Counted from the first letter of the stretch, positions 15,118 through 23,808 are shown. The stretch is DNA of 64,000 bases from Pseudomonas alcaligenes (GCF_041729615.1 NZ_CP154874.1:2051001-2115000), one strand, 5' to 3'. Program-made: numbers and translations. The notes: generated from the letters alone by a model not told the origin.

Positions 15118-17271
15118 TCAATAGTTGTGGGTATCCCAGCGCAGGTCGAAGCCCAGCAGCAGCTGCCAGTCCTCCTGCGCCTGGTCGTAGAGGCGACTGT
15201 CCTGCTGCGCGTAACTGCCCTTGAGGAACCAGTCCAGCCCCGGGCTCAGCCCGTCGGGCTGGGCCACGGTCCAGGTCAGCTGCAGATGGGCGCTCTGCTG
15301 CAGCACGCTGTCGCCGAGGAAGTCGGTGTCGCCCAGGTGGCTGGTGTCGCGGCCGCGGTAGTAGGAGGCATTCAGGCGCCAGCGCTCGGGGACGATCTGC
15401 CAGGCCAGGTCCAGGCCACGGCTGATGCCGCGATAGACGTTGTCGTCGTCGGTTTCCTGCAGCTTGTTCCACTGCCAGCTGGTGGACAGGCTCAGCGAGT
15501 CCAGCGGCATGTAGCCGACCTGCAGGGTGGTGAAGCGGTTGCGCTGGTCCGACGGCGGCTCGTAGATCAGGTAGCCGTTCTGCTCGACCGCCTGCGAACG
15601 GTCATCGGTGCCCTGCACGGTGTGCTGCACCGACCAGTTCCAGCGCGCGTGGTAGAAGCTGGCGCCGAACAGCGACTCGCGGGTGCGGTCGTCCAGGTCG
15701 AAGCCGACCCGCTGCGCATCCTCCTCGTCCTGGCGGCGGCGGGTGTCGCTGTAGCCGGCGTTCAGCGAGGGCAGGCCGAGCAGGCGCCAGGGCAGTGCCT
15801 CGCCATCCACCGTCGGGTAGTAGTAGAGGTTGAGCACGCGACGGTCGGCGATCTGGTCGGCCACCTGGTCCTGGTCGTCGAGGTTGTTGGTCTCGCGCGC
15901 CAGCTCGGCATCGACCTGCAGGTTGCCCAGGTAGCCCTGCCAGTTGAGGCGGTCCAGGCGCAGGTCGCCGGGCAGCGACAGGTTGCCCAGGGTGAAGAAA
16001 TCCAGGCCCACCTCGCGCCGCTGCAGGGTCAGGTTCCACTGGTCGAAGGGCCCGGCGGGGAACCACTGGCCGGAGCTGAACTGTGCCTGCAGGTCGTGCG
16101 AGGTGTCGTCCTCGGCACTCTCGCCACGGCCCAGGCCGTCGCTGTCGAAGCTCGACCAGGCGTAGTCGGCGTGCAGCCACAGGCTGTTCTCGCCCAGGCG
16201 CGAATCCACCGCCAGGTTCCAGCTGTCACCACCGTAGCGGGTCTGCTGGTCGGGCGACAGCCAGGCGGTGCCGCTGTCGGTGGTCTCGCCGTTGATATAG
16301 GCGGCGCTCAGCTGCAGCAGCTGCGGGTCGTCCTGCAGCGGGGTGAAGGTCAGCAGGCCGCCGCTGCTGCGCTCGCGGCCACTCTGCGGGAAACCGAGGC
16401 GGCGGTTGTAGTCGGTCAGCGGCTCGCTCTGCAGGCCGAACACATCCAGCTGCAACGGCCCCTCCAGCGCATCGCCCAAGGTGACCACGGCGCCGCGACG
16501 CTGGTAGGCGCTGAACAGCAGGTCCTCGCGCAGCACGCCGTAGTTGCCCAGGGCCACGCCCTGGCGCTGCAGGCCACTGCCGCGCATGGCGGCCAAGCGG
16601 TAGTTGGGCAGCTCCCACTCGTTGCCGGTGGGGTTGTTCTCGCTGAGGCTGTCGTACAGCGCATCGACCTCGGCCTGCCACTGCCAGTCACCTCCACCGC
16701 CTTCGCCGCGATAGCTGAGGCCGCCGTTGCTGGCGTAGCGCGGGGTGTCCGGGTAGCTGGCCGCCTCCTTCTCGTCGACCCGGTAGCTGTTGCTGAGCAG
16801 GCCGTAGAGGGTGTAGCGATGCGCTGGCGGCGGCGCGACCTGGGCAGCCTCGCCTTCGTCGGCGGGCAGCGGCCCGACCAGCTCGTCCGCGGCGGCCACC
16901 TCGCCTTGCGGTTCAGCACCGTCCTCCGGCAGCGGTGCGGCGCCAACCTGCACCTCGGCCTCCAGCAGAGTGGCGACGTTGCCATCGGCGTGGAACACCA
17001 TCACCAGCAACGGGTGGCTGCCCTCGCCCAGCGGGCCGCTGAGGTCGAGGAGAAACGCCGCGTCGCTGCGGCTGACCAGGGCGGTGACGTCATAGCCGTC
17101 CAGCTCGACGGCCAGCTGGTCGCCCGCGCCGACGCTTTCCAGCCCCGGCACGCTGAAGCTCAGCTGGGTCTGCCCGGGTTCGAGAGTCAGCGTCTCCGCG
17201 GCCACCGCCGGGCCGACCAGCCCGGCCAGCAGCAGCGCACAGCAGTGACGGCTAAGGTGCAGGAGTTTCAT
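15118..17271 (-). CDS. Large outer-membrane beta-barrel protein with an N-terminal Ig-like domain
   Basis: A 717-residue protein. After a signal peptide (1-25, ending AVAAE) comes an Ig-like domain (about 27-112, with DQLAVELDGYDVT and GSHPLLVMVF). An acidic Pro-containing linker follows (112-145). Then about 570 residues alternate hydrophobic and polar residues with many Tyr, Trp, Asn and Asp, as in outer-membrane barrels. The C-terminus LRWDTHNY ends in an aromatic residue, consistent with a BAM recognition signal. I see no plug or TonB box. The ATG at 17271 follows an AGGAAC site. Its place in the ECF operon suggests a surface receptor, exporter or anchor for the exported neighbours. No family name can be given from sequence alone. 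Confidence 0.78.
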   Translation of the reverse strand: MKLLHLSRHCCALLLAGLVGPAVAAETLTLEPGQTQLSFSVPGLESVGAGDQLAVELDGYDVTALVSRSDAAFLLDLSGPLGEGSHPLLVMVFHADGNVATLLEAEVQVGAAPLPEDGAEPQGEVAAADELVGPLPADEGEAAQVAPPPAHRYTLYGLLSNSYRVDEKEAASYPDTPRYASNGGLSYRGEGGGGDWQWQAEVDALYDSLSENNPTGNEWELPNYRLAAMRGSGLQRQGVALGNYGVLREDLLFSAYQRRGAVVTLGDALEGPLQLDVFGLQSEPLTDYNRRLGFPQSGRERSSGGLLTFTPLQDDPQLLQLSAAYINGETTDSGTAWLSPDQQTRYGGDSWNLAVDSRLGENSLWLHADYAWSSFDSDGLGRGESAEDDTSHDLQAQFSSGQWFPAGPFDQWNLTLQRREVGLDFFTLGNLSLPGDLRLDRLNWQGYLGNLQVDAELARETNNLDDQDQVADQIADRRVLNLYYYPTVDGEALPWRLLGLPSLNAGYSDTRRRQDEEDAQRVGFDLDDRTRESLFGASFYHARWNWSVQHTVQGTDDRSQAVEQNGYLIYEPPSDQRNRFTTLQVGYMPLDSLSLSTSWQWNKLQETDDDNVYRGISRGLDLAWQIVPERWRLNASYYRGRDTSHLGDTDFLGDSVLQQSAHLQLTWTVAQPDGLSPGLDWFLKGSYAQQDSRLYDQAQEDWQLLLGFDLRWDTHNY

Positions 17272-17330
17272 GGCCTGTTCCTGACGTTCGCACCAGCGGC
17301 CGCCCACGCCTGGCGGGCGGCCGGCGTGGC

Positions 17331-18902
17331 TCACTGGGGCAGGACCGGAGCGCGCAGCGGCGCCCGGCCGGGTTGGGTTTGGCCACAGTTGCGCACTTCT
17401 ACCGTGACCCGTGCTTTGTTATTGCTCTCGTTGCTTTCCCCAACCTGCTGCTGGTCATCGACCGACAGATTCAGCAGGTGCGTGCCGTTGTCCAGGTAGA
17501 TCAGGCCGGACACCCGGTGTTGCGCGCTACCGCCCAACCCGGCAATGGCCGCGTGGTGCAGCAGCTGCTGGTCCTCGCGCACACGGCTGACGAAGGCGCC
17601 GGCCGCGGCCTTGCCCAGGTTCATCACATCGTAGACCAGGCGCAGCTCGCAGCGCCCCTCGCGTTGCCGACCCGCCTGGCTGGCGTCGACCTGAAGGCTG
17701 CCACCCCACTGGCCGGTGGTGCTGCCGATGGTGAGCCCGGGCGCGTAGGACAGGTCGATCTGCGCCGGCCTGGGTTGCGGGGCGCTCAGCTGATCCGGGG
17801 CCGGCTTCGGCGCTTCCTTGCAGGTCACCTTGTAGGCGGCGCTGGCGCGCTTGGCCTTGCTCCAGTCCTGCTCGCCGACCGGCAGCACGCGCAGCTCGAC
17901 CTGGCCACTGTGCACGTTGTCGGCGTGCGCCTTGAGCGGCAGGCCGCCTTGCTGCGCCTGCGGCTTGGGCTGGGCCAGCTTGAGGTTGCCCCCGCCGGCC
18001 TTGCCGATGTCCTTGAGCTGGGTGCTAACACTGCGCCAGCCGCTGGTATTGAGGGTGGTGGTGTAGACCGGGCCTAAACCGCCGTTGTGCGCCCAGCGGT
18101 ACTGCACCTGCTTCTGCCCCTGATTGCCCTTGAGCGTGCCCTCGGCCTTGAGGGTGACCGGGCAGCTGCCGCTATAGGGCGTCGGCTCGACCTTGACCTT
18201 GGGCGCCTCCAGGGCGAAGGCAGCGGCCAGGTCCATGCCCTGCGGCTTGGGTGCGACCGCCGGGAAGTCGTAACCCTCGCAGATCGTCTCGACCTTGACG
18301 TGCTGCCAGGCATGCGCGGCCTTGTCCTCCAGGCCGTTGCACTGGAGGAACACCACCCCGGCCAGCAGCGGCTTGTCGGTCGCCGGCAGGCGCTTGTCCT
18401 GGGCCAGGATCTGCTTGAGGTCGCGGCCCTTGCCCTGCTCGGCCTTGAGGTAGGCGTTGCAGGCCTGCTTGGCCGCGTTGGCCAGTTTGGCGCCCACCGG
18501 CACGCTCAGGCTGCCACTGTCGCTGTGCGAGTTGTGCTTGGACTTGCTGCCGATCAGCTCCTTCTCGACCACCCGCTTGTGCGCCGCGAAATAGCTGCGC
18601 GGGCCGACCTGGGTGTTGTCGTTGAGCCACCAGATCAGCCGGTCGATCTTGCGCACGCCACGGCACTCGACATGGCTGCTGGCCTGCCAGACCACCTGCT
18701 GACCGGGCACCACCGTGGTGTAGCTGGTGCCGTCGGACTGCACGCGGATGGCCGGTACGGCGCCGGTCTGCTTGACCTCGATCTTCTTGATGCCGGACAG
18801 CAGGGTGCTGGGGGTGACGTTGTCGGGGGCGTAGGTATCGTCGGCCTGGGCGGCACCTGCCAGGAGCAGGCCGAGGAACAGGGGGGTGAGGGTACGTTGC
18901 AT
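17331..18902 (-). CDS. Exported CARDB-like protein, paralogue of the 9467-10786 product
   Basis: A 523-residue protein with signal peptide (LFLGLLLAGAAQA, cleavage near residue 20) and eight Cys in the mature chain. The middle shares with the 9467-10786 protein the block QGK...LKQILAQ...PLLAG and then SGSCPVTLKAEGTLKG. It also has Pro-rich segments (KPQAQQGG, APQPRPAQ). The C-terminal about 130 residues resemble a CARDB/Ig-like adhesion domain with the pattern L-x-V-D-D-x-x-x-V-x-E-S-N-E-S-N-N. It is the first gene of the ECF operon, directly behind the second ECF-like promoter. The shorter start at 18902 is chosen because it begins the signal peptide and lies downstream of that promoter. Confidence 0.8.
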   Translation of the reverse strand: MQRTLTPLFLGLLLAGAAQADDTYAPDNVTPSTLLSGIKKIEVKQTGAVPAIRVQSDGTSYTTVVPGQQVVWQASSHVECRGVRKIDRLIWWLNDNTQVGPRSYFAAHKRVVEKELIGSKSKHNSHSDSGSLSVPVGAKLANAAKQACNAYLKAEQGKGRDLKQILAQDKRLPATDKPLLAGVVFLQCNGLEDKAAHAWQHVKVETICEGYDFPAVAPKPQGMDLAAAFALEAPKVKVEPTPYSGSCPVTLKAEGTLKGNQGQKQVQYRWAHNGGLGPVYTTTLNTSGWRSVSTQLKDIGKAGGGNLKLAQPKPQAQQGGLPLKAHADNVHSGQVELRVLPVGEQDWSKAKRASAAYKVTCKEAPKPAPDQLSAPQPRPAQIDLSYAPGLTIGSTTGQWGGSLQVDASQAGRQREGRCELRLVYDVMNLGKAAAGAFVSRVREDQQLLHHAAIAGLGGSAQHRVSGLIYLDNGTHLLNLSVDDQQQVGESNESNNKARVTVEVRNCGQTQPGRAPLRAPVLPQ

Positions 18903-18938
18903 GACCGGGCTCTCCTGCCGGGTGGATGACAACCCTCA

Positions 18939-18964
18939 GTCGTAGCCCGGCAGGCCGGCGGTTC
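18939..18964 (-). promoter_or_regulatory. ECF-sigma-type promoter, copy 2
   Basis: The minus strand reads TTGAACCGCC, then 13 nt, then ACGACTGAGGG: GAACC at 18960-18964, a 17-nt spacer, and CGAC at 18939-18942. Box words and spacing match the copy at 10834-10860. It lies 37 nt before the first gene of the locus, so the sigma operon probably controls itself. Confidence 0.78.
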
Positions 18965-19005
18965 AATATTTTTTGCGTCTAGCGCATAGCGCGAACGGCG
19001 ATCAT

Positions 19006-19034
19006 GAAAAAGCCCGCCAGGTGGCGGGCTTTTT
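19006..19034. terminator. Terminator downstream of desA
   Basis: GAAAAAGCCCGCC/GGCGGGCTTTTTC is a perfect stem with T-runs on both strands. It lies just after the desA stop and insulates desA from the ECF locus promoter. Confidence 0.92.
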
Positions 19035-19048
19035 CACAGCACGGCGAC

Positions 19049-20233
19049 TCAGGCCGTGGCCGGACGCAGCGAGTAGGTCTTGAGCTGCTCGGCGAAGTCA
19101 CGCAGCGACTGGATGCCGCTGGCCTCGGCCTCGTGCACCCACTGCTTGATCGCTTCGAGCATGTCGTGGCCGTTGCTGCTGGTCTTGACCCAGATCTGCT
19201 GCAAGGCGATGCGCTTCTCGTAGATCACCTTGAGCGCCTGGCTCTGCTCCAGCATGGCGGCGATGCGCGCCTGGTGGCGCTCGTCGAGCAGGCTGGTCTC
19301 GCGCGACAGCAGGCGCTTGGCGCGGCGGAACAGGTGGCGGGCCGAGGCATCGGCCTTGGCCAGCTCCTGCTGCACCAGCGGCTTGATCACCAGCTTGCGG
19401 TACTGCGCCATGATCTGGAAGCGGTTGTTGAGGATGGCCATGGCGGTGTCCATGTCCAGGCTGCGCTTGCCCTCGACGCGGTGGGCAATCGGTGCCACGC
19501 GCTGCACCTTGGCCATGCCAAGGAAGCTGAACAGCTGAATCCAGGCCCAGCCCAGGTCGAACTCCCACTTCTTCACCGACAGCTTGGCGCTGTTCGGGTA
19601 GGTGTGGTGGTTGTTGTGCAGCTCCTCGCCGCCGATCAGGATGCCCCAGGGCACCAGGTTGGTGGCGGCGTCGCGGCACTCGAAGTTGCGGTAGCCGATG
19701 GCATGGCCGAGACCGTTGATCACGCCCGCCGCCCACACCGGGATCCACATCATCTGGATCGCCCATACGGTCATGCCGAGCACGCCGAACAGGGCCAGGT
19801 CGATGATCGCCATCAGGGTCACGCCGCCGATCGGGTAGCGGCTGTAGACATTGCGCTCGATCCAGTCATCCGGGCAGTTCTTGCCGTAGATGCGCAGGGT
19901 TTCTTCGTTGCGCGCCTCTTCCTGGTACAGCTCGGCGCCCTTGCGCAGCACGGTGCTCAGGCCCTTGATCACCGGGCTGTGCGGGTCATCGACGGTTTCG
20001 CACTTGGCGTGGTGCTTGCGGTGGATGGCGGTCCACTCGCGGGTGTTCTGGCCGGTGGTCAGCCACAGCCAGAAGCGGAAGAAGTGCTTGAGTGCCGGGT
20101 GCAGCTCCAGCGCGCGATGCGCGGAGTAGCGGTGCAGGTAGACGGTGACGCTGACGATGGTGATATGGGTCAGCACCAGGGTGACCGCCACCAGTTGCCA
20201 GGGCGACAGGTCGAGTAAACCGTTGTACCACAT
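19049..20233 (-). CDS. desA: Delta-9 fatty-acid desaturase DesA
   Basis: A 394-residue membrane desaturase that matches the P. aeruginosa DesA type in length and divergent neighbour. His boxes HRYSAHR (near residue 34), HRKHHA (near 71) and HNNHH (near 202) coordinate the di-iron centre. Hydrophobic helices lie at about 10-32, 135-160 and 165-185. The C-terminal 150 residues form a long charged helical extension. In P. aeruginosa DesA inserts the delta-9 double bond into phospholipid acyl chains under aerobic growth. The gene is divergent from the cyclic-di-GMP gene at 20404, and nested inverted repeats lie between them. Confidence 0.9.
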   Translation of the reverse strand: MWYNGLLDLSPWQLVAVTLVLTHITIVSVTVYLHRYSAHRALELHPALKHFFRFWLWLTTGQNTREWTAIHRKHHAKCETVDDPHSPVIKGLSTVLRKGAELYQEEARNEETLRIYGKNCPDDWIERNVYSRYPIGGVTLMAIIDLALFGVLGMTVWAIQMMWIPVWAAGVINGLGHAIGYRNFECRDAATNLVPWGILIGGEELHNNHHTYPNSAKLSVKKWEFDLGWAWIQLFSFLGMAKVQRVAPIAHRVEGKRSLDMDTAMAILNNRFQIMAQYRKLVIKPLVQQELAKADASARHLFRRAKRLLSRETSLLDERHQARIAAMLEQSQALKVIYEKRIALQQIWVKTSSNGHDMLEAIKQWVHEAEASGIQSLRDFAEQLKTYSLRPATA

Positions 20234-20311
20234 GTAGGGTGTAGCCTCGCGGGGAAGAGAACGACTGTAAACTCAGTCTCTCCGGCATTATCCCCAAGAT
20301 GATGGAGAATG

Positions 20312-20341
20312 CCAGTGCGTCGTTAGACGAGAATGCACTGG
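20312..20341. promoter_or_regulatory. Nested inverted repeat in the desA / GGDEF-EAL gene spacer
   Basis: CCAGTGC (20312-20318) and GCACTGG (20335-20341) form an inverted repeat with a 16-nt spacer. The spacer contains a second one, CGTC-GTTA-GACG (20318-20329). A TATAAT box at 20354-20359 suits a plus-strand promoter for the gene at 20404. The bound regulator is unknown. Confidence 0.55.
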
Positions 20342-20403
20342 ATGCCGTCTTATCTATAATGTGCGGCAGTGCACACTCCCGATGCCATGGCTGGCCCTAC
20401 CTG

Positions 20404-22674
20404 ATGATCTTTCGGCGCAACCCGCTGCAGCTGACCCTGCTCTATTTGTCCATTGCATCCCTGTGGATTCTGTTCAGCGACGCCCTGCTGCTGTGGCTGG
20501 GGCTGGATCGCGACGCGCTGGCCCATTATCAGTCGCTCAAGGGCTTCCTCTTCGTGCTGGTCAGCGGCCTGGCCCTGTACTGCGCGCTGGCCCAGCACTG
20601 GCGCGAGCAACACCTCGCACGCGCGGCGCTGAAAGGCAGCGAGGAACGCCTGGCCCTGGCCCTCGACTCGGCCCAGGAGGGCATGTGGGACTGGGACATG
20701 CAGAGCGACCGGGTGTTCTACTCGCGACGCTACTGCGAGATGCTCGGCTACAGCCCCGAGGAGTTCGGCGCCGACCGCGAGGCCTGGCTGTCGCGCCTGC
20801 ACCCGGAAGACCGCCACCTGGCCGAGGAGCGCCTGCGCGCCCTGGTCGAAGAGCGCCCGCCCTACTACGAGGGCATCTTCCGCCTGCGCCACCGCAGCGG
20901 CGACTACCGCTGGCTGTATGCCCGCGGCCAGCTGCTGCTGGGCGAGGACGGCGAGCCGAGCCGCTTCATCGGCACCTCCAGCGACATCACCCAGCGCCGC
21001 GCCGACGAGGAGAGCCTGCGCCAGGCCGCCGTGGTGTTCGACAGCACCCTGGAAGGCGTGCTGGTCACCGACCGCGAGCTGAAGATCGTCCACGTCAACC
21101 CGGCCTTCAGCCGTATCACCGGCTATTCCAGCGACGAAGTGCTGGGCAAGTCGCCGAACATGTTCAAGTCCGGCCACCATGACCCGGACTTCTACCGCAG
21201 CCTGTGGCACGCCCTGGAGCAGCGCGGCGCCTGGAGCGGGGAAATCTGGAACCGGCGCAAGGGCGGCGACGTGTTCCCCATCTGGCAGTGCATCCGCAGC
21301 ATCCACGACGAGAACGGCAACCTCAGCCACTACGTCGCGGTGTTTTCCGACATCAGCGCGATCAAGCACTCGCAGCAGGAGCTGGACTACCTGGCCCACC
21401 ATGACCCGTTGACCACCCTGCCCAACCGTCTGCTGTTCAGCGAGCGCATCGATCAGGCCTTGCAGCGCGCGCGCCAGGATGGTCACCGGGGCGCGCTGCT
21501 GCTGGTCGACCTGGACAACTTCAAGATCGTCAACGAGAGCCTCGGCCACAACACCGGCGACCAGCTGCTCAAGCTGATCGGCGAACGACTGAACAATGCC
21601 TTTGGCCCTGGCGTCACCCTGGCTCGTCTGGGCGGCGACGAGTTCGGCCTGCTCAGTGGCGACTGCGCCCAGGCCGAACAGGCCTCGCTGCTGGCGCAGC
21701 GCCTGCTCGACTGCCTGGGCCAGCCGTTCAGCATCGGCGGTGAGACCCTGTTCGTCGGCGCCAGCATCGGCATCAGCCTGTTCCCCGGCGATGGCGACAG
21801 CGTCGAACAGCTGTTGCGCAATGCCGACTCCGCCCTGTTCCGCGCCAAGAGCAGCGGGCGCCAGACCTTCAGCTTCTACAGCCAGGAGATGACCGCCCAG
21901 GCACGCCAGCGCATCAAGCTGGAGGCCGAACTGCGCCAGGCCCTGGAGCAGGAGCAGCTGCGCGTGTATTACCAGCCGATCCACCGCCTGGACGACGGCG
22001 CGATGCTCGGCGTCGAGGCCCTGGTGCGCTGGCAGCACCCCGAGCGCGGCCTGGTGCCGCCGGGCGAGTTCATCCCGATCGCCGAGGACAGCGGCCTGAT
22101 CGGTGCCATCGACGCCTGGGTGCTGGAGCAGGCCTGCGCGCAGATGGTGCGCTGGCTGGCCGAGGGCAGCGCACTGCAGTTCGTCGCGGTCAACGTCTCC
22201 AGCCGCCTGTTCAGTCGCGGCGAACTGGATCGCCGGGTCGAGCGTGTGCTGCGCGAGACGGGCCTGGCGCCGGCGCGCCTGGAACTGGAGGTGACCGAGA
22301 GCGCGGTGATGGACAACCCCGAGCGCGCCCAGGAGCTGCTCAGCCATCTGCAAGGTCTGGGCGTGCGCTTGGCCATCGACGACTTCGGCACCGGCTACTC
22401 CTCGCTGGCCCGCCTCAAGCGCCTGCCGGTGCACAAGCTCAAGCTCGACCAGAGCTTCGTCAGCGGCCTGCCACAGGATGGCGAGGACGCCGCCATCGCC
22501 CGCGCCGTGGTCACCCTCGGCCAGAGCCTGGGCCTGCGCGTGCTGGCCGAGGGCATCGAGACCGCCGAGCAGGCCGCCTACCTGCGCGAGATCGGCTGCA
22601 ACCTGGGCCAGGGCTACTGGTTCGGCCGCCCGCAGCCGGCCGAGCAGCTGCTGGCGGTGTCGGCGCACGCCTGA
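20404..22674 (+). CDS. Membrane PAS-PAS-GGDEF-EAL cyclic-di-GMP enzyme (PipA-like)
   Basis: A 756-residue protein. Two transmembrane helices lie at about residues 8-30 and 43-65. A PAS fold with PAC segment (about 85-200) and a second PAS (about 205-325) follow, then GGDEF (about 330-490) and EAL (about 500-750). The cyclase motif RLGGDEF is intact. The phosphodiesterase motifs GVEALVRWQHP and AIDDFGTGYSSL are intact. So it may be bifunctional, or a phosphodiesterase with a GTP-sensing GGDEF. The ATG at 20404 is chosen because upstream in-frame starts lie before the likely TATAAT box. From memory its counterpart in P. aeruginosa is PA0285 (PipA), also divergent from desA. It converges on ssuF with a 12-nt gap and no terminator. 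Confidence 0.88.
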   Translation: MIFRRNPLQLTLLYLSIASLWILFSDALLLWLGLDRDALAHYQSLKGFLFVLVSGLALYCALAQHWREQHLARAALKGSEERLALALDSAQEGMWDWDMQSDRVFYSRRYCEMLGYSPEEFGADREAWLSRLHPEDRHLAEERLRALVEERPPYYEGIFRLRHRSGDYRWLYARGQLLLGEDGEPSRFIGTSSDITQRRADEESLRQAAVVFDSTLEGVLVTDRELKIVHVNPAFSRITGYSSDEVLGKSPNMFKSGHHDPDFYRSLWHALEQRGAWSGEIWNRRKGGDVFPIWQCIRSIHDENGNLSHYVAVFSDISAIKHSQQELDYLAHHDPLTTLPNRLLFSERIDQALQRARQDGHRGALLLVDLDNFKIVNESLGHNTGDQLLKLIGERLNNAFGPGVTLARLGGDEFGLLSGDCAQAEQASLLAQRLLDCLGQPFSIGGETLFVGASIGISLFPGDGDSVEQLLRNADSALFRAKSSGRQTFSFYSQEMTAQARQRIKLEAELRQALEQEQLRVYYQPIHRLDDGAMLGVEALVRWQHPERGLVPPGEFIPIAEDSGLIGAIDAWVLEQACAQMVRWLAEGSALQFVAVNVSSRLFSRGELDRRVERVLRETGLAPARLELEVTESAVMDNPERAQELLSHLQGLGVRLAIDDFGTGYSSLARLKRLPVHKLKLDQSFVSGLPQDGEDAAIARAVVTLGQSLGLRVLAEGIETAEQAAYLREIGCNLGQGYWFGRPQPAEQLLAVSAHA

Positions 22675-22686
22675 CGGGCGCCAGCC

Positions 22687-22902
22687 TCAGAGCTTGGCGA
22701 TCGACACCTCGGTGGATTTGACGAAGGCGATCACCTCGCTGCCCACCCGCAGCTCCAGCTCACGCACGGAGCGGGTGGTGATCACCGAGGTGACGATACC
22801 GGCGGCGGTCTGCACGTCGATCTCCGACAGCACGTCGCCGATCACGATTTCCTTGATGGTGCCCTTGAACTGGTTGCGTACGTTGATGGCTTTGATGGTC
22901 AT
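22687..22902 (-). CDS. ssuF: Molybdopterin-binding (TOBE) protein SsuF
   Basis: A 71-residue single TOBE/Mop domain: NVRNQFKGTIKEIVIGDVLSE followed by the molybdate/pterin-binding segment VTSVITTRSV and the terminal IAFVKSTEV. In pseudomonads ssuF is the last gene of ssuEADCBF and is needed for growth on some organosulfur compounds. The start at 22902 has AAAGGAG upstream, and the downstream position after ssuB fits. A REP-like element separates it from ssuB. Confidence 0.9.
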   Translation of the reverse strand: MTIKAINVRNQFKGTIKEIVIGDVLSEIDVQTAAGIVTSVITTRSVRELELRVGSEVIAFVKSTEVSIAKL

Positions 22903-22926
22903 GCTGTTGCTCCTTTCGGGTCTCAG

Positions 22927-22985
22927 GTAGCCCGGATGCACTCCGGGTGATGGTTGGCACCGCTCCCGGATAACCTCCGGGCTGC
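22927..22985. repeat. REP-like inverted repeat, family 1
   Basis: A copy of the GTAGCCCGGATGC...CCGGGCTGC element with a degenerate right arm (GATAACCTCCGGGCTGC). It is located in the ssuB-ssuF spacer. Confidence 0.75.
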
Positions 22986-23007
22986 GGGCTTGCTGCTCGT
23001 TGGCCGA

Positions 23008-23808
23008 CTACAGCGCCCAGCGCAGTTGCGTCGGCAGTGGCGAAACGGGTTCGGGCGGCGCTGGCGTGGCCGGCAGCGCCAGCACGCGTTCCAGTACCTC
23101 GGCTTCCAGCGCGGCCAGGCGCGCCGAGCCGCGCGGGCGCGGGCGCGGCAGGTCGACGGCCAGGTCCAGGCCGATGCGACCCTCCTCGATCAGGATCACC
23201 CGGTCGGCCACCGCCACCGCCTCGGCCACGTCATGGGTCACCAGCAGCACGGTGAAACCATGCTGCTGCCACAGGCGCTCGATCAGCTGCTGCATCTCGA
23301 TGCGGGTCAGGGCGTCCAGTGCGCCCAGCGGCTCGTCGAGCAGCAGCAGGCGCGGCTGGTGGATCAGCGCGCGGGCCAGCGCCACGCGTTGCTTCTGCCC
23401 ACCGGACAGGGCCGCCGGCCATTCCTGCGCTCGGTCGGCCAGGCCGACGGCGGCCAGCGCCTCACGGGCCCTGGGCTGCCAGTCACCGGACAGGCCCAGG
23501 CCGACGTTGTCGATCACCCGTTTCCACGGCAGCAGGCGCGCGTCCTGGAACATCAGCCGGGTATCCTCGCGGGCGGCGGCCAGCGGGCCGTTGCCCGCCA
23601 GCAACTGGCCGGCGCCGGGCTGATCGAGGCCGGCCAGCAGGCGCAGCAGGGTGCTCTTGCCGCAACCGCTGCGACCGACCACGGCGACGAACTGCCCGGC
23701 CGGGATGTGCAGGTCGATGCCCTGCAGCACCTCGCGCTCGCCGAACGCCTTGCGGATACCTTCCACCGCGAGGGGAATGCCCTGGCGGATGCTGTGCAGG
23801 GCGGTCAT
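23008..23808 (-). CDS. ssuB: Aliphatic sulfonate ABC transporter ATP-binding protein SsuB
   Basis: A 266-residue ABC ATPase. Walker [10 protein letters not shown] is near residue 49, the Q-loop is [13 protein letters not shown], the signature is [15 protein letters not shown], Walker B is [12 protein letters not shown] and the switch His is LLVTHD. The LLPWK pattern after the Q-loop is common in the nitrate/sulfonate/taurine subgroup. Its ATG overlaps the ssuC stop by 4 nt. It powers sulfonate uptake with SsuC and SsuA. Confidence 0.93.
   Translation of the reverse strand: MTALHSIRQGIPLAVEGIRKAFGEREVLQGIDLHIPAGQFVAVVGRSGCGKSTLLRLLAGLDQPGAGQLLAGNGPLAAAREDTRLMFQDARLLPWKRVIDNVGLGLSGDWQPRAREALAAVGLADRAQEWPAALSGGQKQRVALARALIHQPRLLLLDEPLGALDALTRIEMQQLIERLWQQHGFTVLLVTHDVAEAVAVADRVILIEEGRIGLDLAVDLPRPRPRGSARLAALEAEVLERVLALPATPAPPEPVSPLPTQLRWAL

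Noticed and set aside
14593-17499. 968-codon open frame on the plus strand across the beta-barrel gene
   Set aside because: It is the antisense of the barrel and exported-repeat genes, with no start signal or domain.
20299-20403. Upstream starts for the PAS-PAS-GGDEF-EAL protein
   Set aside because: They lie before or within the inverted repeat and the TATAAT box, and add 35 residues with no family support.
20350-22668. 772-codon open frame on the minus strand
   Set aside because: It is antisense to the GGDEF-EAL gene, whose motifs are all intact. Its composition is Gln/Ala/Gly/His-rich.
22675-22686. A terminator between the GGDEF-EAL gene and ssuF
   Set aside because: The 12-nt gap has no stem and no T-run.
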